In this document: positions 52,791 to 62,857 of the stretch, piece after piece
How the letters are laid out: each line of letters opens with the position of its first letter
How positions within the stretch are numbered: position 1 is the first letter of the stretch
Origin: Bagarius yarrelli
Taxonomy: Eukaryota; Chordata; Actinopteri; Siluriformes; Sisoridae
DNA length: 64,000 nt
NCBI GenBank assembly: GCA_005784505.1
Contig: VCAZ01000012.1
Location: 1,760,511-1,824,510, forward strand
Reading direction: 5' to 3'
Position numbers and translations under genes: made by a program
The notes under the pieces: model-generated
What the model was told of the DNA's origin: nothing
Database searches by the model: none
What the model saw: the letters and a program-made list of their open reading frames with translations, nothing else

Positions 52791-53489
52791 ATCTTTGCAA
52801 TACAGATTGTTTACAAAAACGGTCTGATGGGAATGTGAAATCTGAGTTGAGCCCGGAAATTATTTATTCAGAGGTTTTATTTGAAACAACTTTTGTCTGC
52901 AAATCTGAAGTGTTCTGCTTCAGTCTGTATTCCTTTGCATGTCTGAAAACCAAAGTACCTCATCTAAAATGTTCTATTAAAATTACAGATAAAACGTTTC
53001 TGGTCAATATAATTGCACACCGTGATGCGTAGAAATTTTATAGGTAAAGTGAGGCACATGTAACAACACCGGAACTTTACACATCTTTGAATTAAACAGC
53101 AATATGGTTAGGGTTTGTTTTTTTCCATATGGGTCGATTTTATTAGTTCAGGAATAAAATACATTATGCTCATTGCTGTAAACATTAGAACATGTATTCT
53201 TAAAAAATCCTAACATTTGAGGGCCTTTGGTCCTGGAGGCCCCGGAGCCCTGTGCTTCATCTATTACTATTTTTTTATCCTTTAGCAATTTATTTTTTTT
53301 TCATTACATTTATTCTAAAACTCTCACCTGTCCTTTAACTCTAAACTGATTTATAGAATCTGAGTGCTGTTAAATTTATGAAGTTGTAAGTGAGACGTCA
53401 TTTCAGCGAAAGAATTTAACTGTGTTGAACATTTCCGCAGAGAGACTTCCAGTTTTTACTGATAGAGTTGAATTTAACTTGCTTTAACA

Positions 53490-53822
53490 GGTTCCTCAGT
53501 TTCCAGAGAAGTCAGATGTATTCAGGGGGAGGAGTTAATATCAAGTGCAGATATGAGAAGAATATAAAGACAAACAAAAATCTCTTCTCGAAGATCGGAA
53601 TCACATCAGTGGTTGTTTTACCACACACACCAATCAGGTAAACGGTCCATGATGGCAGATTCTCGATTTATAAACACACAGAAAGTGCAGGATTCTTCAG
53701 TGTGTTTATCACGAGAGGACGGTTAGAGATGGACACCCTGGGGACATACGGTGTCGGATGGAATTGTCGTGTCTGATACAAAGAAAGTCTACACTGTCTG
53801 GAGCTCACATGTAATAACAAGG
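53490..53822 (+). pseudogene. Gene D extra Ig-domain-1-like exon, damaged
   Basis: Encodes VYSGGGVNIKCRYEKNIKT before the frame is lost; later GRFSIYKHTESAGFFSVFIT. The extra domain-1 copy is not seen in A to C. Confidence 0.6.
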
Positions 53823-53989
53823 TAAGGAGTTATAACTAAATCTCAAGCACATTGGATTGGACATATGTGCCGGGCAATAGGGGGCACTGGGGCACCACCA
53901 CCATCAAGAGAGGAAACTCCTTATACATGTAACAATCAATGCAACTATATTCTAGAAACTTTAACATAACACAAAGCAAAATTCGTTCT

Positions 53990-55414
53990 GTACTTTTGTA
54001 GGTTTGTCCAATAATAATCATCGATAATGATCCGTGAGAGAAGATAAAACAAACACAATCCAGGAGAAAAAACTCCATTTTCAAAAGCTAAAGAACTGAT
54101 TTGCATTTTAATGAGTGAAACAAATATTTGACCTCTTCGTAAAACAAGACTTAGTACTTAGTACAGTGGTTAAATCCTTGTTGGCAGACACTGAGGTCAG
54201 ACGTTTCTTGTAGTTGCCACCAGGTTTGCACAGTCTCGGAGGGATTTTGTCCCAGTCTAATCGCAGATCCATAAGGTCAAAGTCATTAAGGTTCTGATGC
54301 TGAAGTCTGGCAACTCGAACCTTTAGATCCCTTCAAGATTTCCGATGGGATTAAGGTCCGGAGACCAGCTAGGCCACTCCAAGACCTAATGTGCTTCTTC
54401 TTGTTCCACTTTGTTGCCATGTTGGAATACCCATTTTCAATGTCCTGGCTGAGGAAAGGAGGTTTTCACCCAAGATTGTACAATACATGGCCCTGTCCAC
54501 CGTCCTCCTGATGCAGTAAAGTTGTCCTGTCATCTTAGTAGCAAACAACTCAAGCAAATGGTTCAGTTCCTGTCTGACGTGCGGATGGTTTCTTGGGTCA
54601 AAGGCAGCATTTCTATCTTTAAACACAGTGAGTGGAGTTGATGCACGGATCTGAGTTTGGTCTCATCTGACCACAACACTTCGTCGTCTAATTAGTTGGA
54701 TTCTTTTTACCGTTTTCCTCTGAATCATTCAGATGTTCATCGGCAAGCGTCAGACGGGTTTTTGAGCAGAGAGACCTTGTGGGTGCTGGAGGATTTCATC
54801 CTTGATACCTTAATGTGTAACAAATGGGTTTTTTTATTTGTGATTATTGTCACAGCTGTCTTAGATCATTAAAAAGATCCTCTGTGTAGTTCTGGTCTGA
54901 TTCCCCGCAGTTTTCATGGTCATTTTAACTCTAAGAGGTGAGATCTGCATTGAGCCACGGATGAGGGGGATTGACAGTTATTTTGTGTTTAACTTTATTT
55001 GTGGATAATCACACCGACTGTTGTCACCTTCTCACCAAACTGCTCTTGTAGTCCATTCCAGCTTTGTGTAGGTCTACAATCCTGTACCTGACATCCTTGA
55101 ACAGCTTTTTGGTCTTGGGCATGGTGGAGAGTTTTGATAATCGGTTGACCCTTTGATATGATTGAGTGAATGTATTGATGATTGATTGATTGATTGATTG
55201 ATTCTGTGCCAGGGTCTTTATAAAGCTGAGATTAGGAGCACTGCCTTTAAGTGTCTCTGAGAGCGTCCTTTTAAGACAACGCTCTTAATCTAACTGTTAA
55301 ATGGTGTGTTGTTATGTAGAATAAACCGATCATTAAAATTATAGCTGATCATTTCTTTATCAGTGGGAAAACCTACAAAATCATCAGGGGATCAAATCAT
55401 TTTTTACCTCACTG
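53990..55414 (-). mobile_element. Degraded full-length-type Tc1-like transposon
   Basis: On the minus strand a transposase starts near 55120 (MPKTKKLFKDVRYRIVDLHK) and shows DRAMYCTILGENLL at about 54480; both are broken by stops. Many phrases (GTCTCATCTGACCACAACAC, CACTCCAAGACCTAATGTGC) match a common fish Tc1-like family. The right end reads TTTTTACCTCACTG followed by TA; the left end is degraded. It sits in an intron of gene D. Confidence 0.85.
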
Positions 55415-55743
55415 TAAATTCCTTTTGAGGTACCAAAACCCTTTCACTTTTGTTGTTAGCAAATCAAAGTCTTTTAATATTCTTTGAGCCTCATGCTGAC
55501 TTGCGACCATTTAATGGTCGTATACACTGAAGCTGCATGTAGATGTAACTATTGGCCAGCCCTGAACGCTGAATAATTGTATTGCTTAATTAAATACTAT
55601 TAATAAGCCAAAGTTGGAACTCTCAAAATTTACGGATTCTCATGCTACCAATTTATGACTTCTTTAACATGTTGACTGTATTCCACTCTTTATATTTAAG
55701 ATTCAGGTATGATTACATAGTCAACCATGGCTTGTCCTGTGCA

Positions 55744-56110
55744 GACAGTTCTACGAGACGTCCATCACGGGGACGGTCCATTAGAGCGGATGGACGACCA
55801 GATTTAAACTTTCCGCTTTAATTACCCAGGGATCTCCTTCAGGAGCTACCCAAAGTTTCTCTGCAGGATGAGGACAATAGCTTATACTTGTTCTTATGAA
55901 GCATTCTGTTCGGGGTTTAAGAAAGTAAAAAATCTGTAAAAATTGGGAAATTCTTTTGCTTATGATGGACCCGAGCAACACAAATGTTATGCAAGTATTA
56001 GAAATATAACATGAGCAGACGCTGGTGAATTATGGTGTGGAGCTGAAGTAAATGGAAATATGATGATGGATACAAAGTTATTTCAACAATCAGATGACAG
56101 TTACTGGTGA
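55744..56110 (+). pseudogene. Gene D Ig domain 2 exon, damaged
   Basis: AGTTCTACGAGACGTCCATC, GAGCTACCCAAAGTTTCTCT, GACGCTGGTGAATTATGGTG and GTGGAGCTGAAGTAAA match gene C; several one-base indels and stops. Donor GTGAGT. Confidence 0.8.
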
Positions 56111-56463
56111 GTTTGTAGAGACATGAAAACACACTACATTTACTTTTGGGCATTATAGAGCTTTGTGTTGAAACACAGAGACGCCATTGTATCGGTTTAT
56201 AACTTCTATCCTTAACAGTTAGGTCAGATATTTACCAGGCTCAAAATCTGTTCTTCCGTTCACATGTGTGGTTTTGCATCACTACACTTCCTGTAACTTG
56301 AGTCTATAAACAGAAACCCAACAGGATTTCATATCAGTCTGTTACTGTTCATTTTCTTAGCTAATAACCGTCAGTTATTCACTTAATCAGTCATAGATTC
56401 ATAAAGATGTTATGTATAATCTAACTTCTGGTTTTTAATCTAAAACTATTTATCGCTTTAGAT

Positions 56464-56600
56464 CCAAGTGTCTAGTTTTAACCACAAAGACAAGCCAAAA
56501 TCATTAACGTATCAACATCAACATCCGCATCATCATATCAATTCCTTCACCTCCTATAATCCAGCTCCCCCGTCAGAGGTGACTCTCCAGATACAATCAT
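56464..56600 (+). pseudogene. Gene D stalk exon remnant
   Basis: CATCAACATCCGCATCATCA-type sequence resembling the gene B stalk, frame lost. Confidence 0.5.
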
Positions 56601-56673
56601 ATCCATGATCTAACTCCATGACGTGGATGAATCTGATCTCTTATTAATGATTAAAACTTTGTTTCTCTTGTAG

Positions 56674-56781
56674 AATTTTCAGTTGCTACTGTGATCACCG
56701 TGTCTGGTTGTCTTCTGCTGCTGCTTCTGTTTGTTAGTATATTTGTGGTTGTGACTCTACAGAAGAAAAAAAAAAAGCAAG
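56674..56781 (+). CDS. Gene D transmembrane exon, donor altered
   Basis: FSVATVITVSGCLLLLLLFV then SIFVVVTLQKKKKKQ. Open, but CAAG is followed by GGAT rather than GT. An A11 run precedes it, where indel errors are likely. Confidence 0.75.
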
Positions 56782-56794
56782 GGATACAGTATAT

Positions 56795-56845
56795 GCAGTA
56801 TATATATATATACCATACATATATATAGACACACACACACTTTTT
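56795..56845. repeat. (TA)n/(CA)n tract
   Basis: ATATATAT, then ACACACACAC. Confidence 0.8.
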
Positions 56846-57249
56846 TTCATGAGGATGGTTCTTTATTGAACCATGTAACTGCCATGTAGCTGCGTAGTGG
56901 GAATCATGCTGACATATATGTAGTGCACTCTGGGTGACTGGGGTATAACTATGGCTCAGGGCTTTTCCTGGTCCCATTCTCCCTCTTTCTAACACTTTTG
57001 CAGTCCATTTACTGTCCTCTTCTCCAAAATATGGCTTAAAAATGCTTATATATGTATCTTCAAAGAAATAAGTGATGGCCTAAATTAATGTCAGCTACAC
57101 CTCAACCCTGATCGGACCTAAAACAATTCCTTAATTTACTGAATCTAATCATCTACAAAGGAACTCCTTTAGTAGTTCAGTTCGGATTTTGCGATGCCCC
57201 CAACCAGGTTACCGCTTCCCGAAAGCACTCCACCAGAGGTCGCTTCATT

Positions 57250-57345
57250 CTTTTTCATACAACTGAGCAATTGGGGTTAAGGGCCTTGCTCAGGGGCCCA
57301 GCAGCAGTAACTTGGAGGTGGTGGGAATCGAACCCTAGTCTTTCA
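57250..57345 (-). repeat. SINE family 1, minus fragment
   Basis: GAGCAATTGGGGTTAAGGGC, GCTCAGGGGCCCAGCAG, GGGAATCGAACCC. Confidence 0.75.
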
Positions 57346-57420
57346 TTTGGCAGGGTTCGATACTGAGCTTCACCACTACCAAGTTGCCACAGTTGGGCCC
57401 TTAAGCAAGGCCTGTTTCCC
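57346..57420 (+). repeat. SINE family 1, plus fragment abutting the previous one
   Basis: GGCAGGGTTCGATACTGAGC and AAGTTGCCACAGTTGGGCCC; the two fragments face each other, forming an inverted pair. Confidence 0.6.
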
Positions 57421-57489
57421 ATTTCCCTGTTTCCATGGTGCTGTATTAGTTCATGCTTTTATATATGCATATGTGTAAAAGCAATCGGA

Positions 57490-57630
57490 AGCTTAGTTAA
57501 GATGTTGGACTGGTGATCAAAAGATCCTAAGTTCAATTCCTAGTAAAACCAATTTGCCCCTAAGCAAGGCCCTTTATTGCTCAGTTGTACAAATGAGATG
57601 TAAGCAAAATGCAGATATAAATGTAGTGAA
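57490..57630 (+). repeat. SINE family 1
   Basis: AGTTAAGATGTTGGACTGGT, ATCCTAAGTTCAATTCCTAG, AAGCAAGGCCCTTTATTGCT. Confidence 0.75.
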
Positions 57631-57654
57631 ATTCTACAATGCAGAGCCAACACA

Positions 57655-57900
57655 TTGTTTAAGGTGTTGGGCCCAGCACCACCAAGCAACCACCATTGGG
57701 CCCCTCAGAAAAGGCCTATAACCCCAATTGCTCAGTTGTATAAATGGACTAAATGTAAGTCGCTCTGGATAAAAGTGTCTACCAAATGCTGTAAATGTAA
57801 ATGTAGTGGCACCAAGTTGCCACTGCTGGGCCCCTTAGTAAGGCCCTCAACTGCTCAGTTGGATAAATAAAATAATCGTAAGTTGCCCCAGATAAATGCA
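57655..57900 (+). repeat. SINE family 1, two partial copies in tandem
   Basis: 57655-57805 ends AATGCTGTAAATGTAAATGT; a second body (CAAGTTGCCACTGCTGGGCC) follows at once to about 57900. Confidence 0.75.
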
Positions 57901-57985
57901 GAGAGTTTTATTTTGTAAAATTATTTGTCGTGCATGGTTTTGGAAGAACTAATTAGTATCTACTTTACTTTATTTTATTTATCAG

Positions 57986-58035
57986 GCTCATCTTCTACTG
58001 GCAGGTCAGTCCAGGACCCAGGAAACAACAATGGG
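57986..58035 (+). CDS. Gene D cytoplasmic linker exon, intact
   Basis: 50 bases: GSSSTGRSVQDPGNNNG; acceptor ATCAG, donor GTAATT as in gene B. Confidence 0.82.
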
Positions 58036-58047
58036 GTAATTGATAAA

Positions 58048-58049
58048 TC

Positions 58050-58083
<34 letters not shown>
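58048..58083. repeat. (GT)n microsatellite
   Basis: GTGTGT run in the last gene D intron; gene B has one in the same place (45005-45032), so it predates their duplication. Confidence 0.9.
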
Positions 58084-58085
<2 letters not shown>

Positions 58086-58127
58086 CAGTTCATCCATTTT
58101 TAGTGTCTGTTTTCTTTATTCTCTCAG

Positions 58128-58445
58128 TTTCCTCTTGATGACTGTGAATATGAGGAGATCAAAGGCACTGGACATCTTTCTGCCTCAGACGCTGGAAGGT
58201 CGATTATTTACTCCACTGCTCAACTACCCACAATCCCCTCTGACCATCACACTGTATATTCCAACACAAGCAATTGTGATTCAGCCGTTTATTCTACTAA
58301 ATCTGCTGAAAGTCAGAACTACGCAACCTTAATTATTCGCGCCAAAGCCACCAGTGCTGATGATGCAATTACGCAGGTTCTCCATAAGAGGGCAGACGTC
58401 TCGTGTGAGTACGATACAATTAGCCACGTTAATTCATGTAGCTAG
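58128..58445 (+). CDS. Gene D tail exon, intact
   Basis: Open to TAG (58443-58445). FPLDDCEYEEIKGTG, IIYSTAQLPTIPSD, TVYSNT, QNYATL and CEYDTI. Six tyrosine motifs; collinear with both gene B (start) and gene A (end), so it is the most complete tail in the cluster. Confidence 0.85.
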   Translation, partial: FPLDDCEYEEIKGTGHLSASDAGRSIIYSTAQLPTIPSDHHTVYSNTSNCDSAVYSTKSAESQNYATLIIRAKATSADDAITQVLHKRADVSCEYDTISHVNSCS

Positions 58446-58584
58446 TTTCTTAGCATTATTATTTTAAGTATATAGGGCAGTAAATCACACTTACAGGTCT
58501 TTCCATATATCTTCGTTTTATTTAATCTTACACTTTTACCTGTGCCACTGTTGGGACAGGAACATCTGATCTCCAGTATAATTG

Positions 58585-58590
58585 AATAAA
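58585..58590 (+). terminator. Possible poly(A) signal of gene D
   Basis: AATAAA about 140 bases after the stop. Confidence 0.5.
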
Positions 58591-58734
58591 CATGTTTCCT
58601 TGGCACCACTACAAAGTTCTTCTATGTCTTTGGAGCAGTGGACTAATATAAATCATTTTAGACCATGTTTCGGTTTAGCATTTGGAAAAACTCAACACAT
58701 ATAATTTATTTTACGGTTCCATGTGAAAATGAGT

Positions 58735-59165
58735 CAAGTCAAGTCACTTTTATTAATATAGCACTTTTTAACAGTTTGTGTCCAAGCAGTTTTACAGAAT
58801 CATATAAAAAAAAAAAAGATAATACAGTGAAAACTCACTAAAAAGACTCGGTTCAGTTTAACTCATATCTGTAAATTAAGAGTCTCCAACTAAGCAAGCC
58901 AGAGGCGACAGTGGCAAGAAAACAAAACTTTATCGGTAACAGAAGGGAGAAACCTTGGGAGAAACCAGGCTTCGTCGGAGGGTCAGTTGTCCTCTAACCA
59001 GACAAACCAGCAGGTTATTCCATACTGCAGTAAAGTTTCCATGGTCTTTTCTGGATGCCCGTCTAGAAGACAAGGTCATCACTAGGGAAACTGCTTCTGG
59101 AGCTTATTGTCTCTTGCTGATCCACCAACCAGGCTGGATATAAACTGGATCTGGTGGCGGCGAGC
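58735..59165 (+). repeat. Interspersed repeat family S, copy
   Basis: AGTCAAGTCACTTTTATTAA, CAGAGGCGACAGTGGCAAGA and GAAACCTTGGGAGAAACC. The small ORF inside is not conserved. Confidence 0.75.
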
Positions 59166-59397
59166 ATGAAGTATACATAGATTGTCTGTATTTTTTATTA
59201 TTACATTTTCTTACTTTAACTCTTTAACATTCGAGCTTTTTTAAATAACTGTCTCAGGACACTCAGTGTGTAAGACAGGAAATTATTTCAGCAACATTTT
59301 TAGCTGTGTTGTAACACTGTGTATTATTAAAGCAGGCTCCAACTGTCTGGTAATGTGGTGCTTCATGTTTTATTAGACTAGAGTAGGTGTTCTGAGT

Positions 59398-59421
59398 AAC
59401 ACACACACACACACACACAAA
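59398..59421. repeat. (AC)n microsatellite
   Basis: ACACAC run between gene D and the TRIM gene. Confidence 0.9.
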
Positions 59422-59549
59422 ATCACAATCTTTATTTGACATCATCCCTTCCTTTCTGAACTGGGATGATGTAGAGAAAAAGAGGAATGCTGTAAGTGTA
59501 TATAACTGTTACGTCTGTGTATTTATACTAATGCTACAGTTACCAGCTT

Positions 59550-59930
59550 TGGCAAGAGAGGGGGAGAGACAGTGAGTGAGGGAGAGAGACAGAGAGAGTG
59601 AGAGACAGTGAGTGAGTGGGTGAGTGAGGGGGGGTTTGAGAGACAGACAGTAAATGAGTGAGTGGTGAGTGAGGGAGAGAAAGAGAGAGAGAGAGCAAGT
59701 GAGAGACTGACAGTGAGTGAGTAAGGGGGGAGAGAGAGAGCAAGAGAGGGAATGAGTAACAGTAAGTGAGGGAGAGAGAGAGAGCGACAGAAAGAGTGAG
59801 ACAGTGAGTAAGAGTGAGTGAGCAGGGGGGGTGAGAGACAGACAGTAAGTGAGTAAGAGTGAGTGAGCAGGGGGGCTGAGAGACAGACAGTAAGTGAGTA
59901 AGGGGGAGAGAGAGAGAGAGAGAGTCATGT
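59550..59930. repeat. GA-rich low-complexity tract
   Basis: GAGAGAGACAGTGAGTGAG-like units, almost only purine with T, for about 380 bp. Larger blocks (GACAGACAGTAAGTGAGTAA) repeat three times. Confidence 0.92.
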
Positions 59931-60101
59931 TGGAATGACAGGTATGTTGGTCCCTGTTTTTCTGCTTATACCTGCTCTGTAAGTAAAGCCCCGCCCTAAA
60001 CACCTGAGAGGTGACAGTGACAGTGACTCAAGTCTGCTTGATTAGTTTTAAGTGTCATATCTGTTTATTGCATTAGCCAGATTCTTTGATTGCTTTAAAT
60101 A

Positions 60102-60758
60102 ATGAGTAAGGGTCGTCTGTGGACGGAGGAGCAGTTTAACTGCCCCGTTTGCCTCGACTTGCCCACCGAGCCCGTGACGATCCCGTGCGGTCACAGCTAC
60201 TGCATAGCGTGCATCACCGACTACTGGGACTCGGAGCGCAAAAAGACAGGCTCGTGCAGCTGCCCCGAGTGCCGCCAAAAGTTCGAGCCTCGACCTCAGC
60301 TGTGCCGTAACACTATGCTGGCGGAGGCGGTGGAACAGCTCCGCCTGGGAAACCTCAGCTCCACTGCACGCGAGTCCATCCGCAACGCGCGCCGTGCAGC
60401 CGACACTGCGTCCCAGCGGGGAACGTCCGTGCGCAGAGCCGGTGCCAAGCAGCTTCCAGCCTCGAGCGTGCCATGTGACCGGTGCATAGAGCCGACAGCA
60501 GCCGTGAAAACCTGTCTCACGTGCATGGCGTCGTTCTGCGAGAGTCACCTGAAGCCGCATCAGACACAGGCCAAGTTAAAGAGCCACGAGCTTATCGTGC
60601 CCACCGGAGACCTGACGCAGAAGATCTGCCCCGAACACAAGTACCTACAAGAGTTCTACTGCCGCTCGTGCCAAATCTTCATCTGCTGGCTGTGCACCAG
60701 CAACCAGCACAAGGAGCACGATAGCGTGTCTGCGCAGGCGGAGCGCACAGAGAAACAG
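60102..60758 (+). CDS. TRIM exon 1: RING and B-boxes
   Basis: Ends QAERTEKQ at the donor GTGCGG; the frame running on to 60788 is intron. Long antisense ORFs over the same span are GC-driven shadows. Confidence 0.93.
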
Positions 60759-61614
60759 GTGCGGATTTACAGCTTTAATCTCTACTGAGATATCGTTCAT
60801 CAATGAGTCGACTCTTTCAACCGAATCAGTTAGACGAATCGGCTTTCTGAAGACCTGTAAAATTTCCTTTTCCTAAAATGAATCGATACAATGTGATCCT
60901 TTAATGCATTTTATCACGCAACGTGAGCAAAGTACAAAATGAGTTATTTGAAACTAAATAATAAACATAAAATTCTTATGAAATAACTTGACCTCTATTT
61001 GAACACTGAGGCTGAGTCGCTTGGGAGCCGAAAGAGTCGACTCTTACTGTTCAACTGAGTCGATTGATTTGACTTACTAAAAAGAGCCGGAATTACCATC
61101 CATTTTAAATTAAAATTAGTTTCCTTTTTTGACAGAAACTTACTTTATACTTGCATGTTAGTAAACATTGCATAGAAAATCCTCATACATATTTTAAAAA
61201 GTTTCTCTACATCCTCTTCACTCACACCCACTAACTTCATGTCCTCGTTTATCGCATCCATATACCTCCTCTTTGGTCTTCCTCTTTACCTTCTCCCTGG
61301 TAGCTTCATTTCTAACATCCTTCTACCAATATATTCACTATCCCTCCTCCCTCTGCTTCCCTGACTTCCTCCCTAGAACATCTAACATGAGCCACCCCCC
61401 CCCCCCATGAACTCGTTCCTAATCCTGTCCAAACTCGTCAGTCCCAAAGAAAACATAGCTAAACTTACTAAGCATAAACTTTCATGTTGACTAACATCAG
61501 CGTCCATCTCCATCTTAGAAAACTCTGTTGGTGGTTCAGACGGAGAATCTGCAGAAGCTACAGGAGAGAGAGAAGGAACTCAAGGACACCAAGAAAGTCC
61601 TGGGGACCCTCAAG
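60102..61614 (+). CDS. TRIM-family E3 ubiquitin ligase, first two exons
   Basis: Exon 1 (60102-60758, 219 codons) starts MSKGRLWTEEQFNCPVCLDL and holds a C3HC4 RING (CPVC, IPCGHSYC, SCPEC), a B-box 1 (PCDRCIEPTAAVKTC, FCESHLKPH) and a B-box 2 (CPEHKYLQEFYCRSCQIFIC, HKEHD). Exon 2 (61519-61614, 96 bases) continues in phase 0 with a coiled-coil start (QTENLQKLQEREKELKDTKK). A 96-base second exon in this position is standard for fish TRIM genes. The remaining coiled coil and any B30.2 domain would lie beyond the window, and 61615-64000 contains only repeats. Likely an antiviral or innate-immune ubiquitin ligase of the TRIM25/finTRIM group; I cannot name the orthologue. Exon 1 is much more GC-rich than its surroundings. 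Confidence 0.92.
60789..61518. other. TRIM intron 1
   Basis: GAGTCGACTC-type phrases recur (60800-61080). From 61200 to 61440 is a fragment ending with a C-run, resembling an old dispersed repeat. No gene seen. Confidence 0.5.
61519..61614 (+). CDS. TRIM exon 2: start of coiled coil
   Basis: Acceptor CATCTTAG, donor GTAACC, 32 codons, charged heptad-like pattern. Confidence 0.9.
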
Positions 61615-61847
61615 GTAACCATTTTTTCAGATCGCATAGATTAAAATCTTTAAGTTGGTGAATGCCTTTAAAACACACTTCATACTATTTATGCACACAC
61701 ACACCCTGCTTGAGTGTTAGAGCCATCACACAAGTTAAACAGGTCTGAATGTGTGTAAGATCTGAAGAAACTGCTTACGTCAAACACGAATAGATTACTT
61801 TATCTAAACTCAGCATTGTGTATGAGTGTGTATGTTTAAAATTGAAA

Positions 61848-61862
61848 GAGAGAGAGAGAGAA

Positions 61863-61895
<33 letters not shown>
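61848..61895. repeat. (GA)n microsatellite
   Basis: GAGAGA run with one AAAGC interruption. Confidence 0.9.
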
Positions 61896-61897
<2 letters not shown>

Positions 61898-61904
61898 TCA
61901 AGAG

Positions 61905-62102
61905 ATGAAGTGGTAGTGCAGTGGTTAAGGTTGGACTACTAATCTAAAGACCCAGATTCGATTCCCAGCACCACCAAGCCAGCACCACTGGGCTCCAGAG
62001 CAAGACCTCAACCCTAAATTGCTCAATCATAAAACAGGAAATAATGAAAGTTGCTCTTTTTAAGTGCATCTACCAAATTATGCAAATGTGAATGTAAAAG
62101 AG
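61905..62102 (+). repeat. SINE family 1
   Basis: GTGGTAGTGCAGTGGTTAAG, GATTCGATTCCCAGCACCAC and CAAATGTGAATGTAAA, in the TRIM intron 2. Confidence 0.8.
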
Positions 62103-62190
62103 GAAGACAGAAACTCCCTCTGAGACCATTGGTATCACTTAAAGTGTGTGGGCGTCCAGATGCTGAAACTTATTTGCTTACCACATATGC

Positions 62191-62223
62191 CTGTGTGTGT
62201 GTGTGTGTGTGTTTGTGTGTGTG
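62191..62223. repeat. (GT)n microsatellite
   Basis: GTGTGT run with one TTT interruption. Confidence 0.9.
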
Positions 62224-62374
62224 TTCATCTTATTTTAGTGAAAACCACATGTAAAACCACTAGGATAAAAATATTTGCTTACCAGCCTTATAGAAAGTTT
62301 GGGTTGGGTACTCCCATGTTCTTAACCACAACTGGAGCTTAAAAAAATAATTTAATTAAATGAATTAATAAAAC

Positions 62375-62820
62375 TAATATTCAATTCAATTCAATTCAGT
62401 TTTATTTGTTTGGCGCTTTTTACAATGGTGATTGTCACAAAGCAGCTTTACAACTGAAGAAGTTATGAGACAGAATGAAACAGAAATCAGTTTGTCCCTG
62501 ATGAGCAAGCCGAGGGCGACGGTGGCAAGGAAAAACTCCCTGAGATGAGATAGGAAGAAACCTTGAGAGGACCAGACTCAACAAGAACCCTCCTCATTTG
62601 GGTGAAAAACATGTAGAGGGATTATGTGGTACATTGTTTGGTGTTTAACCACTCTAATCTTAGTCCTTAGGAGCAGTAGCCGAAACGTCTTTCTGGCAAT
62701 GGTCGTCCTACTAGATCGCCCGGTGATGCATCATCCGCTGGGTAGGTCACAGGGAAGGGTCCCACAGGACCGGGTCGAGGGGGTCTTGATCACCCGCACT
62801 CCTTGTGTCGTATTTACCTC

Positions 62821-62857
<37 letters not shown>

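Larger units (their letters stand above)
52377..58445 (+). pseudogene. Gene D: CD300/pIgR-like receptor with broken ectodomain
   Basis: All parts are recognisable in order: signal exon (52377-52412), Ig domain 1 (about 52506-52790), a second domain-1-like exon (about 53490-53822), Ig domain 2 (about 55744-56110), stalk remnant (about 56464-56600), transmembrane (56674-about 56781), linker (57986-58035) and tail (58128-58445). The Ig and stalk exons contain many single-base deletions and stops, and the transmembrane donor is changed (CAAGGGATAC instead of CAAGGTAC). The linker and tail exons are perfectly open and in phase. The same kind of one-base losses occurs in the 5' flank and first intron, where selection would not matter. 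So this may be a real gene seen through poor assembly rather than a pseudogene. Confidence 0.75.

Noticed and set aside
59509..60003. A 164-codon minus-strand Ser/Leu-rich ORF
   Set aside because: It is the complement of the GA-rich low-complexity tract.
60048..60560. A 170-codon antisense ORF over the TRIM exon
   Set aside because: It is a GC-driven shadow. The sense strand has clear RING and B-box motifs and splice sites.
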